From Amoebophrya sp. A120 (taxonomy: Eukaryota > Sar > Dinophyceae > Syndiniales > Amoebophryaceae), in assembly GCA_905178155.1 (NCBI GenBank), contig CAJINV010000002.1:10586709-10650708 (forward strand): 64,000 bases of DNA. Direction: 5' to 3'. Positions 41,741 through 53,634 of the stretch are shown one piece after another. The number at the start of each line of letters is the position of its first letter. Within the stretch, counting starts at the first letter, position 1. The translations under genes were made by a program, and so were the position numbers. The notes beneath the pieces were generated by a model, which had not been told where the DNA came from, made no database searches, and worked only from the letters and a program-made list of their open reading frames with translations.

Positions 41741-44123
41741 TCACATATTTATCATATCCAAAATTCTTGATCCCCAAGCCTTTAGTTTCACGTCGTCCGC
41801 ATACCGGCTCATCACGTCCTTGACCATCGCTTCCACCTTGTAGATCGCCATCGTTTCGTCGCGGCTAATGTGGGGGAGAAACTTGTAGAAACCCTCAAAC
41901 CCCGCACAGAGCAGCCACGGATCGCTGAGGTGGTATCCCATGGCGGCGTGGGTCTTTAGTATCAAGGAGAGGTGGTCAAACTTCGCTTCGGCCTGTACTT
42001 CCTCTGGCCAGTCCATACCCGATGCGAGCGCGCGAATGGCGCGAGCCTGGTTGGATTTGAATTTCAATTTGAATCACAATCATAAAAGCTAATAAAGTTT
42101 GATAGTTCAAAAGAAATCCATTACGCCGCCCAGGAAATGAAATGAATCAACTGCGCAACATCGTACCAGCAAAATTTTATCTGCTTGGTGCATGTCCATC
42201 AAGGACTGGAAGCAGTGCACGCCGCCGAGCTTGACAAAAAGCTGCAAGCCCTCCATGCTGGTGGAGATGATCCGAGCCACGGCCTCGATCGCAGCCCGCG
42301 CACCCACCTGCGAAAGTGGCTTCTTTTTCATCGTGTCCAGCATTAGCTCCGTCATGCCGTGCTTCCGCAACAGCAAAGAAAAATCTATGCCAAAGTCCGC
42401 AGACGCGCACACGGTGGACGAAAGCCCACACAGCCCAACGAACACGGCCTCGAACCACCGACCCTCGCTTGCTGTTTTGTTTCCATAGGAAGTGGCGCTC
42501 TATCTGTCGCAAGAGCTACAGTTGAGTGCGACTTTCAGAAATTTCTACTTACACGCGGCAATTATGCAAAGCCAGTCTGACCCAAGAGAAAATTAATAGA
42601 ATGAACATGAAGTGAGGGGAAGTTCTTTACTTGCATGCCTCAAGTTCGCAACGACATCTGCAGCCAAAGCGTCCACCGTCAGGGCTTCGTTACGAATCAG
42701 CGTTTCCAATAAAGGATAGTGCGCGAATTGCTCTTCTTGCATGGCTGGCGTGGTGCTCTTCGTGGCGTTTTCCGAACTGGTCAAGGAGCTTGCGACGCGC
42801 CCACGGGCGAGGCAGAGGACACGAATAAAAGCAAAACTGCGCGTGCAGGATGCTGGTAGGTACCGCGGATCGGCACTTTCAGTAGCAGATGCAGTCGCGC
42901 CGTTTTTCACGACCTGTGGTTTCTAGAAATGATAGAAGCAGCAAATTCAAAGCTGCTTCTCTTCAAGCACATAAAATCAGCATAATTGCGGTTAATCATA
43001 TTCAAAATTCCAGCGCACCATTTCCGCAACGGTGCCTTCTGCGACGCCTTCCATTAGGATGCGTGCGAAAGTTTCGGAGCCCTTTTGATGGAGGTAAGCG
43101 TGAGTCGGAAATAAGCTCATGGCGTTCAGGAGAGAAATGAGAAGCGTGATCCCAAGTGGCGATCCCACTACCGTTTCGCAGGATTCTACGTCGTAAGCGA
43201 GGTTGCAAACCTGAAAGTGCAAATTTTCGATCTTAATGAATTCGTCGATTCGTACCAGGCTGTCATCAGCGCACTGACGCTACCTATCCTATCAAACAAT
43301 ATTTAGAGCGAGGGCCCAACATTCGGAGCATGCAAAACCAGAAGCAAATGCAACAAATTACACTCCCGGCCACGAACCCCGCGATGCTTCCGTCCCCAAT
43401 ATCGTGCTGTCGCATGATACACTCCAGCAGCGCCAAAACGCCCTTATCCAGTGCGGTCTTGGCGTTGGAGGTTTTGTAGACCAGCGACGTGAGGAGTTTC
43501 AACCCTTTGCACACGGTGCGACAATACAGGTCTACGTCAGACGAATACGCGTCCTTGACATAGTCGAGATGCGCCAAAACCGCCTCAAGGGAGCTTTCGC
43601 GGTCCAAGGTGGGGGCGTTCTCCAAAGGCTTCCCTCGGTTGGCCCCGGTCAGCTGCGTGTTCGTGGTGGGGTGTGCGTAGGTCGCAGGTGGAAGAGGAGC
43701 AGCAGAAGGCGGCTGAGGATTTTTGGAGCTGCTCTGTCACGAATTCCCGTCAAAACAAGTTCTTTACTTGAGGTGCGTTAATGTTGAACATTGATGAAGA
43801 TAACGACCCTACAACAACAAAAAAATTGCGCCGCGCCTACTTACCTGCTGGTGATTTATTGCAGGCGGTGGCGGCGCTGGTCTGCTTGTTGTCCCTCCAT
43901 TAGCACTCGTCGGTGTCGATGATGCGACGCCTTCCTCCATGGCCCGCGCGACGATTTCTAGCAGTGAGCATTCCTGTTTGGTCAATTGCAGCAGGTAGTC
44001 GCTCAGCACTTGCCCTTCCATGCCAAAGTGCTTACCGCCGGTTTTGAGTTGCTCCTTAACCAAACCGATTTCATCTTGCACCAGCGCAATCTTTTTCCCG
44101 AAGTCCACCTGCTCCGCGACCAT
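41741..44123 (-). CDS. Armadillo/HEAT-like helical-repeat protein
   Basis: Six exons fit in phase: 43845-44123, 43374-43733, 43019-43210, 42631-42913, 42167-42471 and 41741-42046, giving about 574 residues. Most junctions are GT-AG with good donors (GTAAGT at 43844, GTAAAG at 42630); the ends of exons 2 and 3 use weak donors and may shift. The N-terminus is a helical/coiled stretch followed by a Pro-rich linker. From about residue 140 short amphipathic helix pairs recur, with armadillo-like phrases such as GVLALLECIMRQHD, VCNLAYDVESCETVVGSPLG, FVGLCGLSSTV and LFVKLGGVHCFQSLM. Such folds serve as protein-binding platforms; the partner is unknown. A short extra 5' exon near 44130-44270 is possible. 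Confidence 0.68.
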
Positions 44124-44603
44124 GACAGGCTGGGTCTGCGCAACCTTTGGTGCGCAATCAGGTTCGTAAATTCGGTCGTACCTACTTCAACAGCTGGTCG
44201 TGAAAACAGCAGGCGGTCGTGCTAGAAAGCACAAAGAGACAGCTCGTAACGATCCAGAACGGCCATGGTTTTTGTTTTTTTTTAGGTCAACTAAGGAGTA
44301 AAAATATTTTTCACGCTGGTTTTTTCTCGGAAAAATTGCTCTTCAAAATAGAACTTTTGAAAGCCTCAGTTTCGCAAAGATGATGCCGTAGTTTTGATGG
44401 TACACTTCAATGAAACAGACGAATCAAGTACACCCCCAGCCGCGATTCTCGTGCAAAAAGAAAATCGGATCCGCGCTGTTCAGAATCGTCGCACCATCGA
44501 CGCCAGCACGAGGTTTCTATATTCTTTTGCGCATTCTTCTTCATCTTCAGATCACCTTTTCATTCCAAACTACGGAGTCAAGTACAACTAAGAACGTGGC
44601 TCA
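44124..44603. other. Intergenic region
   Basis: May contain a short 5' exon of the armadillo-like gene (an ATG at about 44265 and an acceptor near 44180), which I could not fit convincingly. Otherwise no gene. Confidence 0.4.
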
Positions 44604-45983
44604 TTACAAGCCGATCTGCAACCAGGCTACTGCACATCCGATCAGAAAGCCTGCAGAATCAATCAAGAAACCGTTGTCATCAACGCGCCTTAGCTTGTTG
44701 GCTATTTTTTCATTACCATCATCTTCTGCTTCGGGCCCCGCATCACTTCTCAACGAGCCTTGCAGTTGCGTCACCAAAGTCTCCTTGTATTCGTTTTCGC
44801 AATGTGCTGGCAGGTGCAGAAGATGCGAAAGCATATTTTTATCGCAGCCTGAGCTTGCGCTCGCTGCCTCCCCGTTGCCAGCCTGAGGAAGTCTGTCACT
44901 GCCATCTTCTCCTTCCTCGGTAACTGCACAGGCGTAACGCAGTTTCATAACCCAATCGCGACACTGCAGGCCCTCGAAAACAAGCAAAGGCGCGAAGACT
45001 ACCCAACCTAGCGGCAAGTAGATGCTCCTCCAGGCGGCACACCTTGAAAACTTGCTTGCCCACAAGTACCCCGCGACCGCTGTCAGCCCTGCGTTTGTTC
45101 CGAGTGCTGGGCAGGAGCCAAAACTACAGTTGAGGCTGGCGTTCGTTGCCAACGTGGAACCAAGCGCAAGAGACAAAACAAACCGCGGGCCCCGGCACTT
45201 TTCCAAAAACGTAGCCGAGACAAAAAAGACCGTAGCGAGGAAGGCTTGGATCTTGGGCAAGTCCGACCAGCGAATGAAGCTAGCCGCTAGTGGGTCCTTC
45301 ATCAAAAAATAGAGGGTGTCCACAAAAACAGCGGTATCTTCCTCATTGGTTCGGCTGGTTGTATCCGGCCCTCCTCGGTCTCCCTGTGCCTGCGTGGCTG
45401 AAACGAGCGTCACAGCCTCCGGCACTGCCTGTCTATTTTGGTCCTCCCGGTAGGCTCTCAACCATGTTGCACCTTTATTTACGTCCTCTCTTGTAGCAAT
45501 GGAGTTTTGTCGACTACCCGCACCTGCATCCGCAATCTTCTTCCAGTACCAGCTTACGGCAAGGGTCGACAGCACCGAAGCGGTAAGGAGCCCCAGCGTG
45601 GCCGTCGGAAACGCCTCACTTTTTGGGTAAGCAAACGGTTGGATCTCGCCAGCATCTGGTCCTCCTCCGACATTTGATGCTGAAGAAAAGCCATTTTCCC
45701 TTGCCAAAATCTGCTGCTCACGCCAATTTTGTAAGGCACTCACAGCATCCTGTGCGTCTTTTTCTGGATCCGAAAGCGGACGAAATTTGACCGGAAACTG
45801 CAAGGATTTCACTTTGGTTTTCCAATTTTCGGCAATCGAAGTCGTTCCGGTCGCAAAAGCACGCTTTTGCCAGGACTCCTGGTACGATATCCCGACCGCA
45901 TCTCGTCGTCTCCAGCGGAACGACTCCAGCTTTTTCGAGACCCTTCGAGCAGCTGGCCGGCGGAGTAGATAAGGTGCGAACAT
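44604..45983 (-). CDS. Multi-pass membrane protein, probably organellar
   Basis: About 459 residues from ATG at 45983. The frame is open to 46085, but this Met begins an Arg-rich, acid-poor presequence (FAPYLLRRPAARRVSKKLES) typical of mitochondrial import; an acceptor-like TTAG near 46017 suggests an untranslated upstream exon. Hydrophobic segments lie at about residues 125-145 (TLGLLTASVLSTLAVSWYW), 240-262 (IQAFLATVFFVSATFL), 268-285, 300-318 (GLTAVAGYLW) and 325-345 (YLPLGWVVFAPLLVF), with a last one at the C-terminus (FLIDSAGFLIGCAVAWL). The GTNAGLTAVAGYLW segment faintly recalls the rhomboid GxSG helix, but the serine and the distal His are missing, so I do not assign it. Function unknown. 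Confidence 0.65.
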   Translation of the reverse strand: MFAPYLLRRPAARRVSKKLESFRWRRRDAVGISYQESWQKRAFATGTTSIAENWKTKVKSLQFPVKFRPLSDPEKDAQDAVSALQNWREQQILARENGFSSASNVGGGPDAGEIQPFAYPKSEAFPTATLGLLTASVLSTLAVSWYWKKIADAGAGSRQNSIATREDVNKGATWLRAYREDQNRQAVPEAVTLVSATQAQGDRGGPDTTSRTNEEDTAVFVDTLYFLMKDPLAASFIRWSDLPKIQAFLATVFFVSATFLEKCRGPRFVLSLALGSTLATNASLNCSFGSCPALGTNAGLTAVAGYLWASKFSRCAAWRSIYLPLGWVVFAPLLVFEGLQCRDWVMKLRYACAVTEEGEDGSDRLPQAGNGEAASASSGCDKNMLSHLLHLPAHCENEYKETLVTQLQGSLRSDAGPEAEDDGNEKIANKLRRVDDNGFLIDSAGFLIGCAVAWLQIGL

Positions 45984-46282
45984 TCTACTGCGATTGATGT
46001 ACGGGGAGCCTGAACTAACCAAAGGAAACCATAAATCAGGTAAACAAGATGAAAAGCACAACCACCACGACATGCAAGACAACAACTGAGTGGACCAAGA
46101 TCAAGATCGCGAACACTATTCTAGTAAGTACGTAGCCCGGGCCACACCGCAGGAAGACAACCTCTTTCAGAGTGATAATCAAGCGATTTTTCAATTTCAT
46201 CACAGCTATTCGGTTAACACCGTGTTCGTTTGCACTGAACAAATGATCGTGTCATCAGCGATTACGTGAAGTGATTTCACTA

Positions 46283-49200
46283 TCATTTGATCCCATGAAA
46301 GATCTTTGCGCGTCGCTTCGCAGCACGGCCGTATTTCCTTCCACCCATACCGAAGGCGCTGCGGTCTTGCTTTTTCAGTCGCTTGCCGTGGTTGATCTTC
46401 CATATCTTTCTGCCGGACAAGGGCGCCAATGTTTCTGGGTCCGCAGTGCTGTCTTTTCGCATAGAAATCTTGGCCATCTGCTCTGTCGTGACCACGGGCT
46501 TGCCGCCCTTGCGCTTGCGGTAAGCGGTGGTGGTGTTCTTGGCCTGCTGCTGCGCGATTAGCTCGTCGTTGTACATCAGTCTCCGTCGCTTCTTGTCGTT
46601 CGCACCTGAAATGCTGTCGCCGCCTCGACCAGGGCCGCCCTCCGTGCTCTTCGCTTCCCTTACTGCCTTCGCGACGGGGTCCTCCTGTGCGCCGGCGAGA
46701 GATTTCGGAACCAGGTACTCCGGAAGATATCTGTTTGTATTTATCACAATTCAACAATTTTCTCTTTCTGAAAACGTAGCCTAATGATGCAGTCAAATAG
46801 TTTGCAAGGACGAACAACAGATGAAGTACTTCTACTTAAACACGCGTACTACTTGAAAGGACGAAATATGAACTGTACCTCAGGTGCGAATTCTTGTGTT
46901 TATGCTTGAGGTCTCGCTGGGACATGCGCAATGCCCGGAGGTCCTGGGGGTTCTCCTCAAAGTACTTCTTTAACCGCTGGCTGTTGACTGCCTCTGCCTG
47001 CAGTTCGCGCAACCGCATGGCGGTAACCGCCTTCTTGGTGACCTGCTTCTCCACATCGCGGACTCGGTAGCGGAGCTGCTCAATCGAGCATACGTCGAAC
47101 GGAAGCCTCTGAACTTGGTTGCCGTTTTCCCCGCTTGCACCGCGCCCTGGAAGATGATGAAAACGTTGTTTTTACCATGGCACAACAATCATCACGGACA
47201 GGGTAAAATTTTCACATCGCTACTATCGCATCATGAAATACTTCAGTATTGATCATATTCAAACAAGTCCTCCCATCTATGTACCAAAGAGCTTCTCCGC
47301 GTTTTCCGAAATGGCCTGCATCATGCGCAGTTGGCTCTCGCTGTGCACGTCGATTAAAGTCAACGCTGTGCCGTCGTTTTTGCCTCGCGCCGTGCGGCCG
47401 ACACGGTGCACGTAGGAGCGCAGGGTTCTCGGTGCGTCGGCGTTGATCACGGTGCCTACGTCTTTGAAATCCAGACCCCTTGTTGCGGAAAACTGGGCCT
47501 GCAGCCCGGACTTCGCGGCGACCAGTTTATCCTTACGGGTGACCCGCTGCTCTTCGTCGGAGAGAAAATCCTCGTCCTCCGAGTCCTCCTCTTCGTCTTC
47601 ATCGTCGTCGTCCACTGTAAAGTGCGAAGATTTTGATATAGCATATAACGATCGCTTGTATACACACAATTCTCGCACAAATCTCAATCTCAGGATCAGG
47701 AAGGCTCATTGAGGTCACAAATAGAACGAGCATCGTATAAAAATCGAGCAGCAATCAGTACTGTCTTCTCCCAAAAGCTCAGCGTCGTCTGCTTCGCCGG
47801 CCTCCTCTTCGTCGACGTCGGAAAAATCGGACCCAAAATCAGAGTCTTCTTCATCGTCAGCCTTTTTCTTTTTGTCGTCTTTGCTTGTCTTTTTCGCGGC
47901 GGCTTTGGAGCTTGTCGTCTCTGATGGGGTCTTTTTCTTTTTCGCCTGCTCTTCCTCTGAAATGTCCTCCTCAGAATCATTTTCTTCTGATTCGCCGTCA
48001 TCTGGATCTGCTCCCGAAGTTGCAGCGTCGTTGTCGCTTCCGTCCTCTTCCATGTCGAGATCTTCTTCCTCGAGCTCGTCGTCGCCCTCTTCTTCCTCGC
48101 TGTCAAAATCGTCCCCATCGTCGCTGTCCTCCTCCTCCTTTTCCCGTTTTCGCTTCAGCGCCGCCTGGTGCTTTTCCCTTTGCTGCTCCTTTCGCGCGTT
48201 TTCCTCCTTCAACTTAGCAATTTTTGCCGACGGGACGTGGTTTCTACCGATTTCCGGGTCGCCCAGCTGAATGCTCAGCGTTGAGTTCTGTCGCTCCTTC
48301 TTCTTCGGATTCAGTGTCGCCCCCGCTTCCGATTCCGAAGAACTTGCATACCGGTACTCCATGTCGAGCGATTCCTCGGAAGTTTCCTCGTCGCTGTGGT
48401 CTTCTGCCTTGCTTTCGTTATCGTCAACGTTCTTGGAACGCGCATTCTTTTGTGAGGACTTTTTCTTTTTCTTGCCGAAATCCAACACGTCAAAGCCGTC
48501 GTCCGTCGCAATGCAGACGTTGGTCAGCCCCTGGTTGAAGCTCTGGATCACGTTCTGCCGGCTCTCGAAGCTCAGCTCGTGGTTCAACACCGAGCTGGCG
48601 ATGGCAAACTTGTCGAGGAAGAGCTTGAGTTGGTACGCGTTCTGCAGGTTTTTCACGAAGATCAAAATCTTGCCGCTGACGATCTTCAGCCGCAAGAAGG
48701 AGTACAGGGTCAGAAGCTTGTCTTGCTTCAGGTCCAGCGGGAGGTAGAACTGCGTCAACTTCCGGTTGAACACCGGGTCGTCCTCGTCTAGCGGGTTGTC
48801 GATTCGGACCGGGTTGTGCAGAAGCAAACTGGTCAGGGACTCGACCTGAATTTGTTAAGATAATTTCTTCAAACAGGATCTAAATTCCGAAAAACCCTAA
48901 CCACACAGAATCAAGCAAAAAACGATGAAGATAAAGTCGCAGTAGTAATACCTCTTCGGATAGCGTTGCGGAGCAGAGAAAGGTTTGGAAGTGGGCTGTT
49001 GGCAAGTAGGTTTTCAGTTTCTTGTATCATATGCAAAAACGTCCCCACCCCATAGTCAAGATGGGGAATCGGCTAGACAAGTCCACGAGTTTTGGCTGCT
49101 TTGCATGACAAATTTGGAATCGCAGTGTAGTGCTGTTTGAGGTAGTTCAGCAGCACCACAGATCTAGTATGTCATGCTCATTGGCGCATTACAAATTCCA

Positions 49201-50229
49201 AAACACGACCAGTAAATGCTTCGCATGGAGCTCCACATGACAAACATTTTGAGCATGCAGATTTGCATGACAACTCTGGGGTGGAGACGTTTTTACACAG
49301 GATATCTTGATCGCTTCTTCGTACCCGTAAACGCACATCAAGTCCGCCTCGTCAATCACCAAGGACTTCAGAGACCGCAGCACGCTCTGAATGTCGCCCG
49401 TGCGCAACTGCAGCAGCTGCAACAGTCCGGTGGGCGAGGTGACAAGTACGGTCGGTAACTCGGCGCGTTGGAACGGCTCCCCACTGATGTACGCCGCGAC
49501 GGAGACCTTGTCGTAGCAAAATTCGAGTAGTTTCTCGGCTTCTTCCGCAATCTGCTGGCACAGCTCCTTACTGGGGACCAGGACGACGCCACGGAGGGTT
49601 TTGGCGTCGGACGAATTCGTTTGCTTCGAACTACTCGAGGAACTTGTGGAGGGGCCTCCCACCGTTTCATCGAGAATGCGTTGCAACATCGGGACAAGAA
49701 ACGCCATCGTCTTGCCACTTCCCGTCCGTGCGTTACACAATACGTCCCGCCCCTGCACCGCCGCCGGGATGCTGGCGCACTGCACGGCCGAGGGCCGCTC
49801 GAACATGGCGCTCAGAGGCTGCACCAGTCGCCGGTCGAGATTCAGATCGTCCCAGGATTTTTGTTCTGCCTCCTCCTCAGATGCTGTGGCGCTCTCACCA
49901 CTTTCTCCCTCAGACGACTCCTCCTCGTCAGAGGAGGCTTCTTGTTCCTCGTCGCTCTTACTGACAACAGTGGTAGCTGCGTCGGCATCAACATTCTGGT
50001 CGTCCTCCTTGTCCTCGTTTGCGCTGTCCTCATCCGCAGAGTCATCGTTTTCGGGCTCCGACTTCTCATCTTCTGATTTTTCTTCCACAGGTACTGCTGG
50101 CTGCTGCTTCGATGTTGTGGTGCCTGCTTTGTTTCCCTTGACTGCGGGAGTCGTTGCATCTTCCACCTTATTCGCCTGCTTGCTGGCGGCAGCAGGTCCT
50201 TTCTTCATTACTTTCTTTTTCACTCCCAT
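46283..50229 (-). CDS. DBP9: DEAD-box RNA helicase, DBP9/DDX56 type (ribosome biogenesis)
   Basis: Six exons join in phase: 49306-50229, 48952-49020, 47762-48845, 47285-47614, 46879-47146 and 46283-46730 (about 1040 residues). Intron 1 contains the 280-bp TIR element at 49025-49304; the rest are GT-AG. ATG is at 50229. Motifs in order: Q-motif region (SWDDLNLDRRLVQPL), ARTGSGKT, PSKEL, TSPTG, DEAD, SAT, VKNLQNAYQLKLFL, CIATDD, RGLDF and HRVGRTARG. The C-terminal RLKKYFEENPQDLRAL and LPEYLVP are diagnostic of DBP9/DDX56, the ATPase that remodels pre-60S rRNA in the nucleolus. Two acidic disordered regions are notable: about 120 residues before the Q motif, and an insert of about 250 residues between CIATDD and RGLDF, where the family usually has a much shorter one. 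The basic C-terminus fits nucleolar retention. Confidence 0.92.
49025..49304. mobile_element. Introner element 3 (280 bp, TIR, 5-bp target duplication)
   Basis: The ends share an inverted GCAAAAACGTCCCCACCCCA-like repeat of about 24 bp with TAT/ATA termini. The direct repeat tcttg occurs at 49020-49024 and 49305-49309. It interrupts the DBP9 coding sequence between the DEAD and SAT motifs, and removal restores YGYEEAIK-KLKTYLP, which matches the family there. Read along the gene the left end is ATATCCT, like a U12-type AT-AC donor, and the right end gives AC; an alternative GT-AG pair nine bases inside the boundary is also in frame. Confidence 0.92.
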
Positions 50230-50956
50230 TTTCGACTTTGAAGTAACGTTCAAAAAATCATCGATGTCAAGGTGTCGATGTCTGAAGTGAAAGTAGTTGA
50301 GAGATGTTTGCGCGCAAGTATAAAGCTTGTCTAGACTACTTATTTCACTGTGTTGTAACCATCGAGAAATACACGATTCTTAAGGAACAGGGTTGCAGCA
50401 GGATTTTTCGATGGATCCACAAATTCGATGACAGCAGGTGATTCATATCCTGATCGAAAGCGAATACTGATTTTGTTTCGGATCCTTTGAGGAGCCCGCA
50501 CTGGATCGTCCTCGAGAGCGTGTACGAAATTTCGGAGGTTTGTCTGTCTTGTTTTTTTGTTCTCTAGGGACCATCACGAGATCTGTCTTTGTTCGTTTGA
50601 ACGCGTCAGAACTTTTTTGAATCTTGTACTACACACAGTAGGTACGTGTCCTACCTTCAGCTAGACCTATTTCGATCAAAGTGGCTCCTAGCCTTTCAGC
50701 CAAACAAAAAGAACCACGAGCGACAAGCAGCTTCAGTCACGCTGCGTATCTAAAGAGTGAGCGCGATTGCTTCACAGGTCGTACATTTTTACAGATTTTT
50801 GCTTTGGATCGATATCAACGAAGGAAAAAAGGTTCGGCAGAATTGTGCCAGTTTAAAATTTGTTCGCCCGCCGTCCTCGGGGCTGTAGTAATCTTGTGCA
50901 TTTAAGTACAACAGCACCCCTGGATGAAAAGAAAAAAAAGACTGCAGCTTCGTTCC
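50230..50956. other. Intergenic region, no gene seen
   Basis: AT-rich. A short extension of the DBP9 frame to 50253 begins with TTG and is not used. Confidence 0.6.
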
Positions 50957-53091
50957 TTACAACTCGTTTCTGTTTTTCAAGAAGTTTTCCAGCACCGAGC
51001 TGCTCGAGGGTGTCATCGGCTCCACGTCCGCGGCGACGGAGATCGACTCGATGCCCGAGTCATTGGTGCCCCGGGCAATCCGAAAGAAGCCGCCCTCTCC
51101 CCACTCCGGGCCCCACGAGTTTTGCACCTTCCAGTACTTCTGGCCGGAGGTGGAATCGACGCCATAGCCAACGAGCAGCACCGCGTGGTCCACCCGCTCC
51201 CACTCCTGGTGGATGGGCTCGCTTGTGCAGAGGAAAAGTCACAGCCAATAGTTCTTGTCACACATGCACATGAATGGAATACTTCATGACTTCTTCATGC
51301 TTCCCATCGCCGTGCTTAGCCTAAAAATTTCACATCATCTTCGTCATCATGGTCATCATGTGAGCCCCCTGGCCGTACCCGATGTTTCCTCTACCATAGC
51401 ACCCGAAGTCGACTGATACACTCCCTGGTTGTAATACATGAAGTCGTCTTTGGGCTCGAAGGACACGACGACCGGCCCGTTGTCGACGAGTTCTTGCATG
51501 ATGTCCAGCTCGTCGCTGCCCCCGTAGTAGCCGCCAATGTACCGGTGGTTCACGGCCCGGTACGACCCCGCGGAGTTTGCGTCCCCCTCCCCGCCCTTGA
51601 CGCAGTCGAGCGAAATCGGATCCGCGCAGCTCGACGCGGTGCTGTACTGCATGCACTTCGCCGGGATCAGCCCCACGTCCTCCGACCACTTGGACTGCAG
51701 AAACGCGTAGCCCCCGTTGCAACCCTGGTTGTACTCACTGCAGTGCAGGGGAAACGCGATCGAAAAGGGTTCCAGGTTGTTGTTCCGTTGCCGCACCCGG
51801 TTCCGCGCGGACAGCATGCGGATCGTCGCGACCGTGAAGCAGGACCCGCAGTCGCCCTGGTTCACGACGTCGTCGAGCACTCCTTTCTCTTCCCAGTCGA
51901 ACTCTGGGGGAAGCTCCGAAAAGTCAGAAATTTTGCTACGCGTCGTATGAGAAGTTGTTGTACTGGCGTCCCTTTGCAAAAAACTTGTCGACGAGGCGAG
52001 TGTGGTACTTTCATTACTCGTCGACCGCAACCGGCGCTGATTCTTTTTCACCTGCGCGAGCGGCAGCCGCCGCTTGATCCCCGCCATCTTGTTCAGCTCC
52101 TTTCGGGTTTTCCCGACCATGTTGGCGTACACCTCTGCCGTCCAAGTCTTTCCACCGGTAGATTTCGATTTTTGCAGTCGCTTGTGCGACGTGGCTGTTC
52201 TTTTCGTCGAAGCAGTTTCCTGCAAAACGGAGAAATCATTCAGTCGGTTCACCACCGACTCGTGAAACGTATGGTCCAGCGTCCTGCTGTCCTCATGTCC
52301 AAACAAATTGCTTGTGCTTTGTTCCTCCCGGCCGAGACTGTGCAAAAACAGATCGTTCATATTGTCCGAGGCCATGGACACTTCCGGAGATGAGGAAGTG
52401 CTCGCGGTGCTGCTCTCTTCTGAGGACGAAAGGTCGTTCGGGAGTTGTGGAGACTGATTCTTTCGACCGTAGTAGCAGCCGTAGTTGCCGCCGTCTCGGT
52501 CGTGGTACCAGCCGGTCAGCGTTTCGTCGCATTTGGTCTGGTTGCGCCCCAGTGCGTCCAAGTCAAAGCGCGAGAAGGCGAAGAAGACCTGACAGGATGA
52601 ATGATTTGACGACGATGTATTTCTGTAGTTGAAAAGATTTTGCAAGAGACACTCGACCGAGGTCGTTGGTGGAAAAAAGGCAGAAAAGATTCTTAGAAGA
52701 TGGAGTAGGAGACTCGGCTGTTCATAAGTACTTTGTTGTCCACGGCGACTTCGAAGCCCTCGTCGTAAATCATGGTAAACGTCCCGGCGACATCAGTGTC
52801 CGTCTGGGCTCGGTTGGGCATGGACAGCGACACCTTCATCTGCCTGTTTCCCCCTCCTGCGTTACTGTCCACAACCAGATCTCGCGGGTTTGGCTCCCGC
52901 TTTTCGTTGTCTGGCCGCCCATGGCCGCAGGAGGACCGCTCCGGAGACGGCTCGGACAAATAGAAGGTCCAGTCGCCCTCAACTTGATGCCGTAGGCAAT
53001 GCACGGGGAGGTCGGCGGACACGCCGGGGAGAACGGTCGAGCCGAGTGCCAGCAAAAAGAACCGGTGCGAATTTGTCTGAGGAGAAGCCAT
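50957..53091 (-). CDS. Cathepsin C (dipeptidyl peptidase I), C1 cysteine protease
   Basis: Three exons, 52732-53091, 51414-52588 and 50957-51221, join in phase to 599 residues; ATG at 53091. A signal peptide ([16 protein letters not shown], about residues 10-26) precedes the exclusion domain ([50 protein letters not shown]), which in this family blocks the cleft so that only dipeptides are removed from free N-termini. After a Ser/Thr-rich propeptide comes the papain domain: catalytic Cys in QGDCGSCF (Phe where most have Trp), the CxxGCNGGY loop, catalytic His in [11 protein letters not shown], and Asn in [15 protein letters not shown]. All three catalytic residues are present. The second intron's donor (GTCGAC) is weak, so a few residues before the His segment are uncertain. 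Expected in lysosome-like or secretory organelles; alveolate parasites use such enzymes in nutrient digestion. Confidence 0.92.
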
Positions 53092-53634
53092 GGCTTTGAC
53101 TCTCCGCGACCCACCTGTATCGGTGACGTCGGGAAGGAAAGTTTATGCAGGAGGCAGCAGTAAGTTTATTAAACTTTGAGCTTTTTTCTCTCCCTCGACA
53201 TGATCCTTTATATATTGTCCTGTGTCTCTCGTGGCTCACGCGCCCTCCGGAGCAGGAGCACAGCGTCTAGTGGGTTTTGGGTTGTGTGCAGCAATGAATC
53301 CAAATGAAAATAGAGAACCAAGATCCTTTTCGTTGTGCGTGGCTCCGCATCTTTATTTACAATGTCGCCATGCGCCATGACCATGCGCGGAGCAACTACG
53401 AACACATGATATACTTACAACACTACAGTTGCAAAAACACAAGGATGCACAACGAACCAGCACAGTATCTTTGCGATATGATGATGTCGTGCGCTAATCA
53501 CTCATCTTCGTTTCTGCGCTGAGTTTTTTCGCGTTACGAGACCAAAAGGCCGGACGCCTGCATCTTCAAAGCGCAGTGAAATAAACATAAACTTTCAAAA
53601 CACGCATGTTTTCTTCGAAACCTATGTATCAACC
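53092..53634. other. Intergenic region, no gene seen
   Basis: AT-rich; no supportable frame or RNA gene. Confidence 0.6.

Noticed and set aside
44604-45983. Rhomboid protease
   Set aside because: A GxNxGL helix resembles the GxSG region, but the catalytic Ser and His are not found and the loop pattern does not fit.
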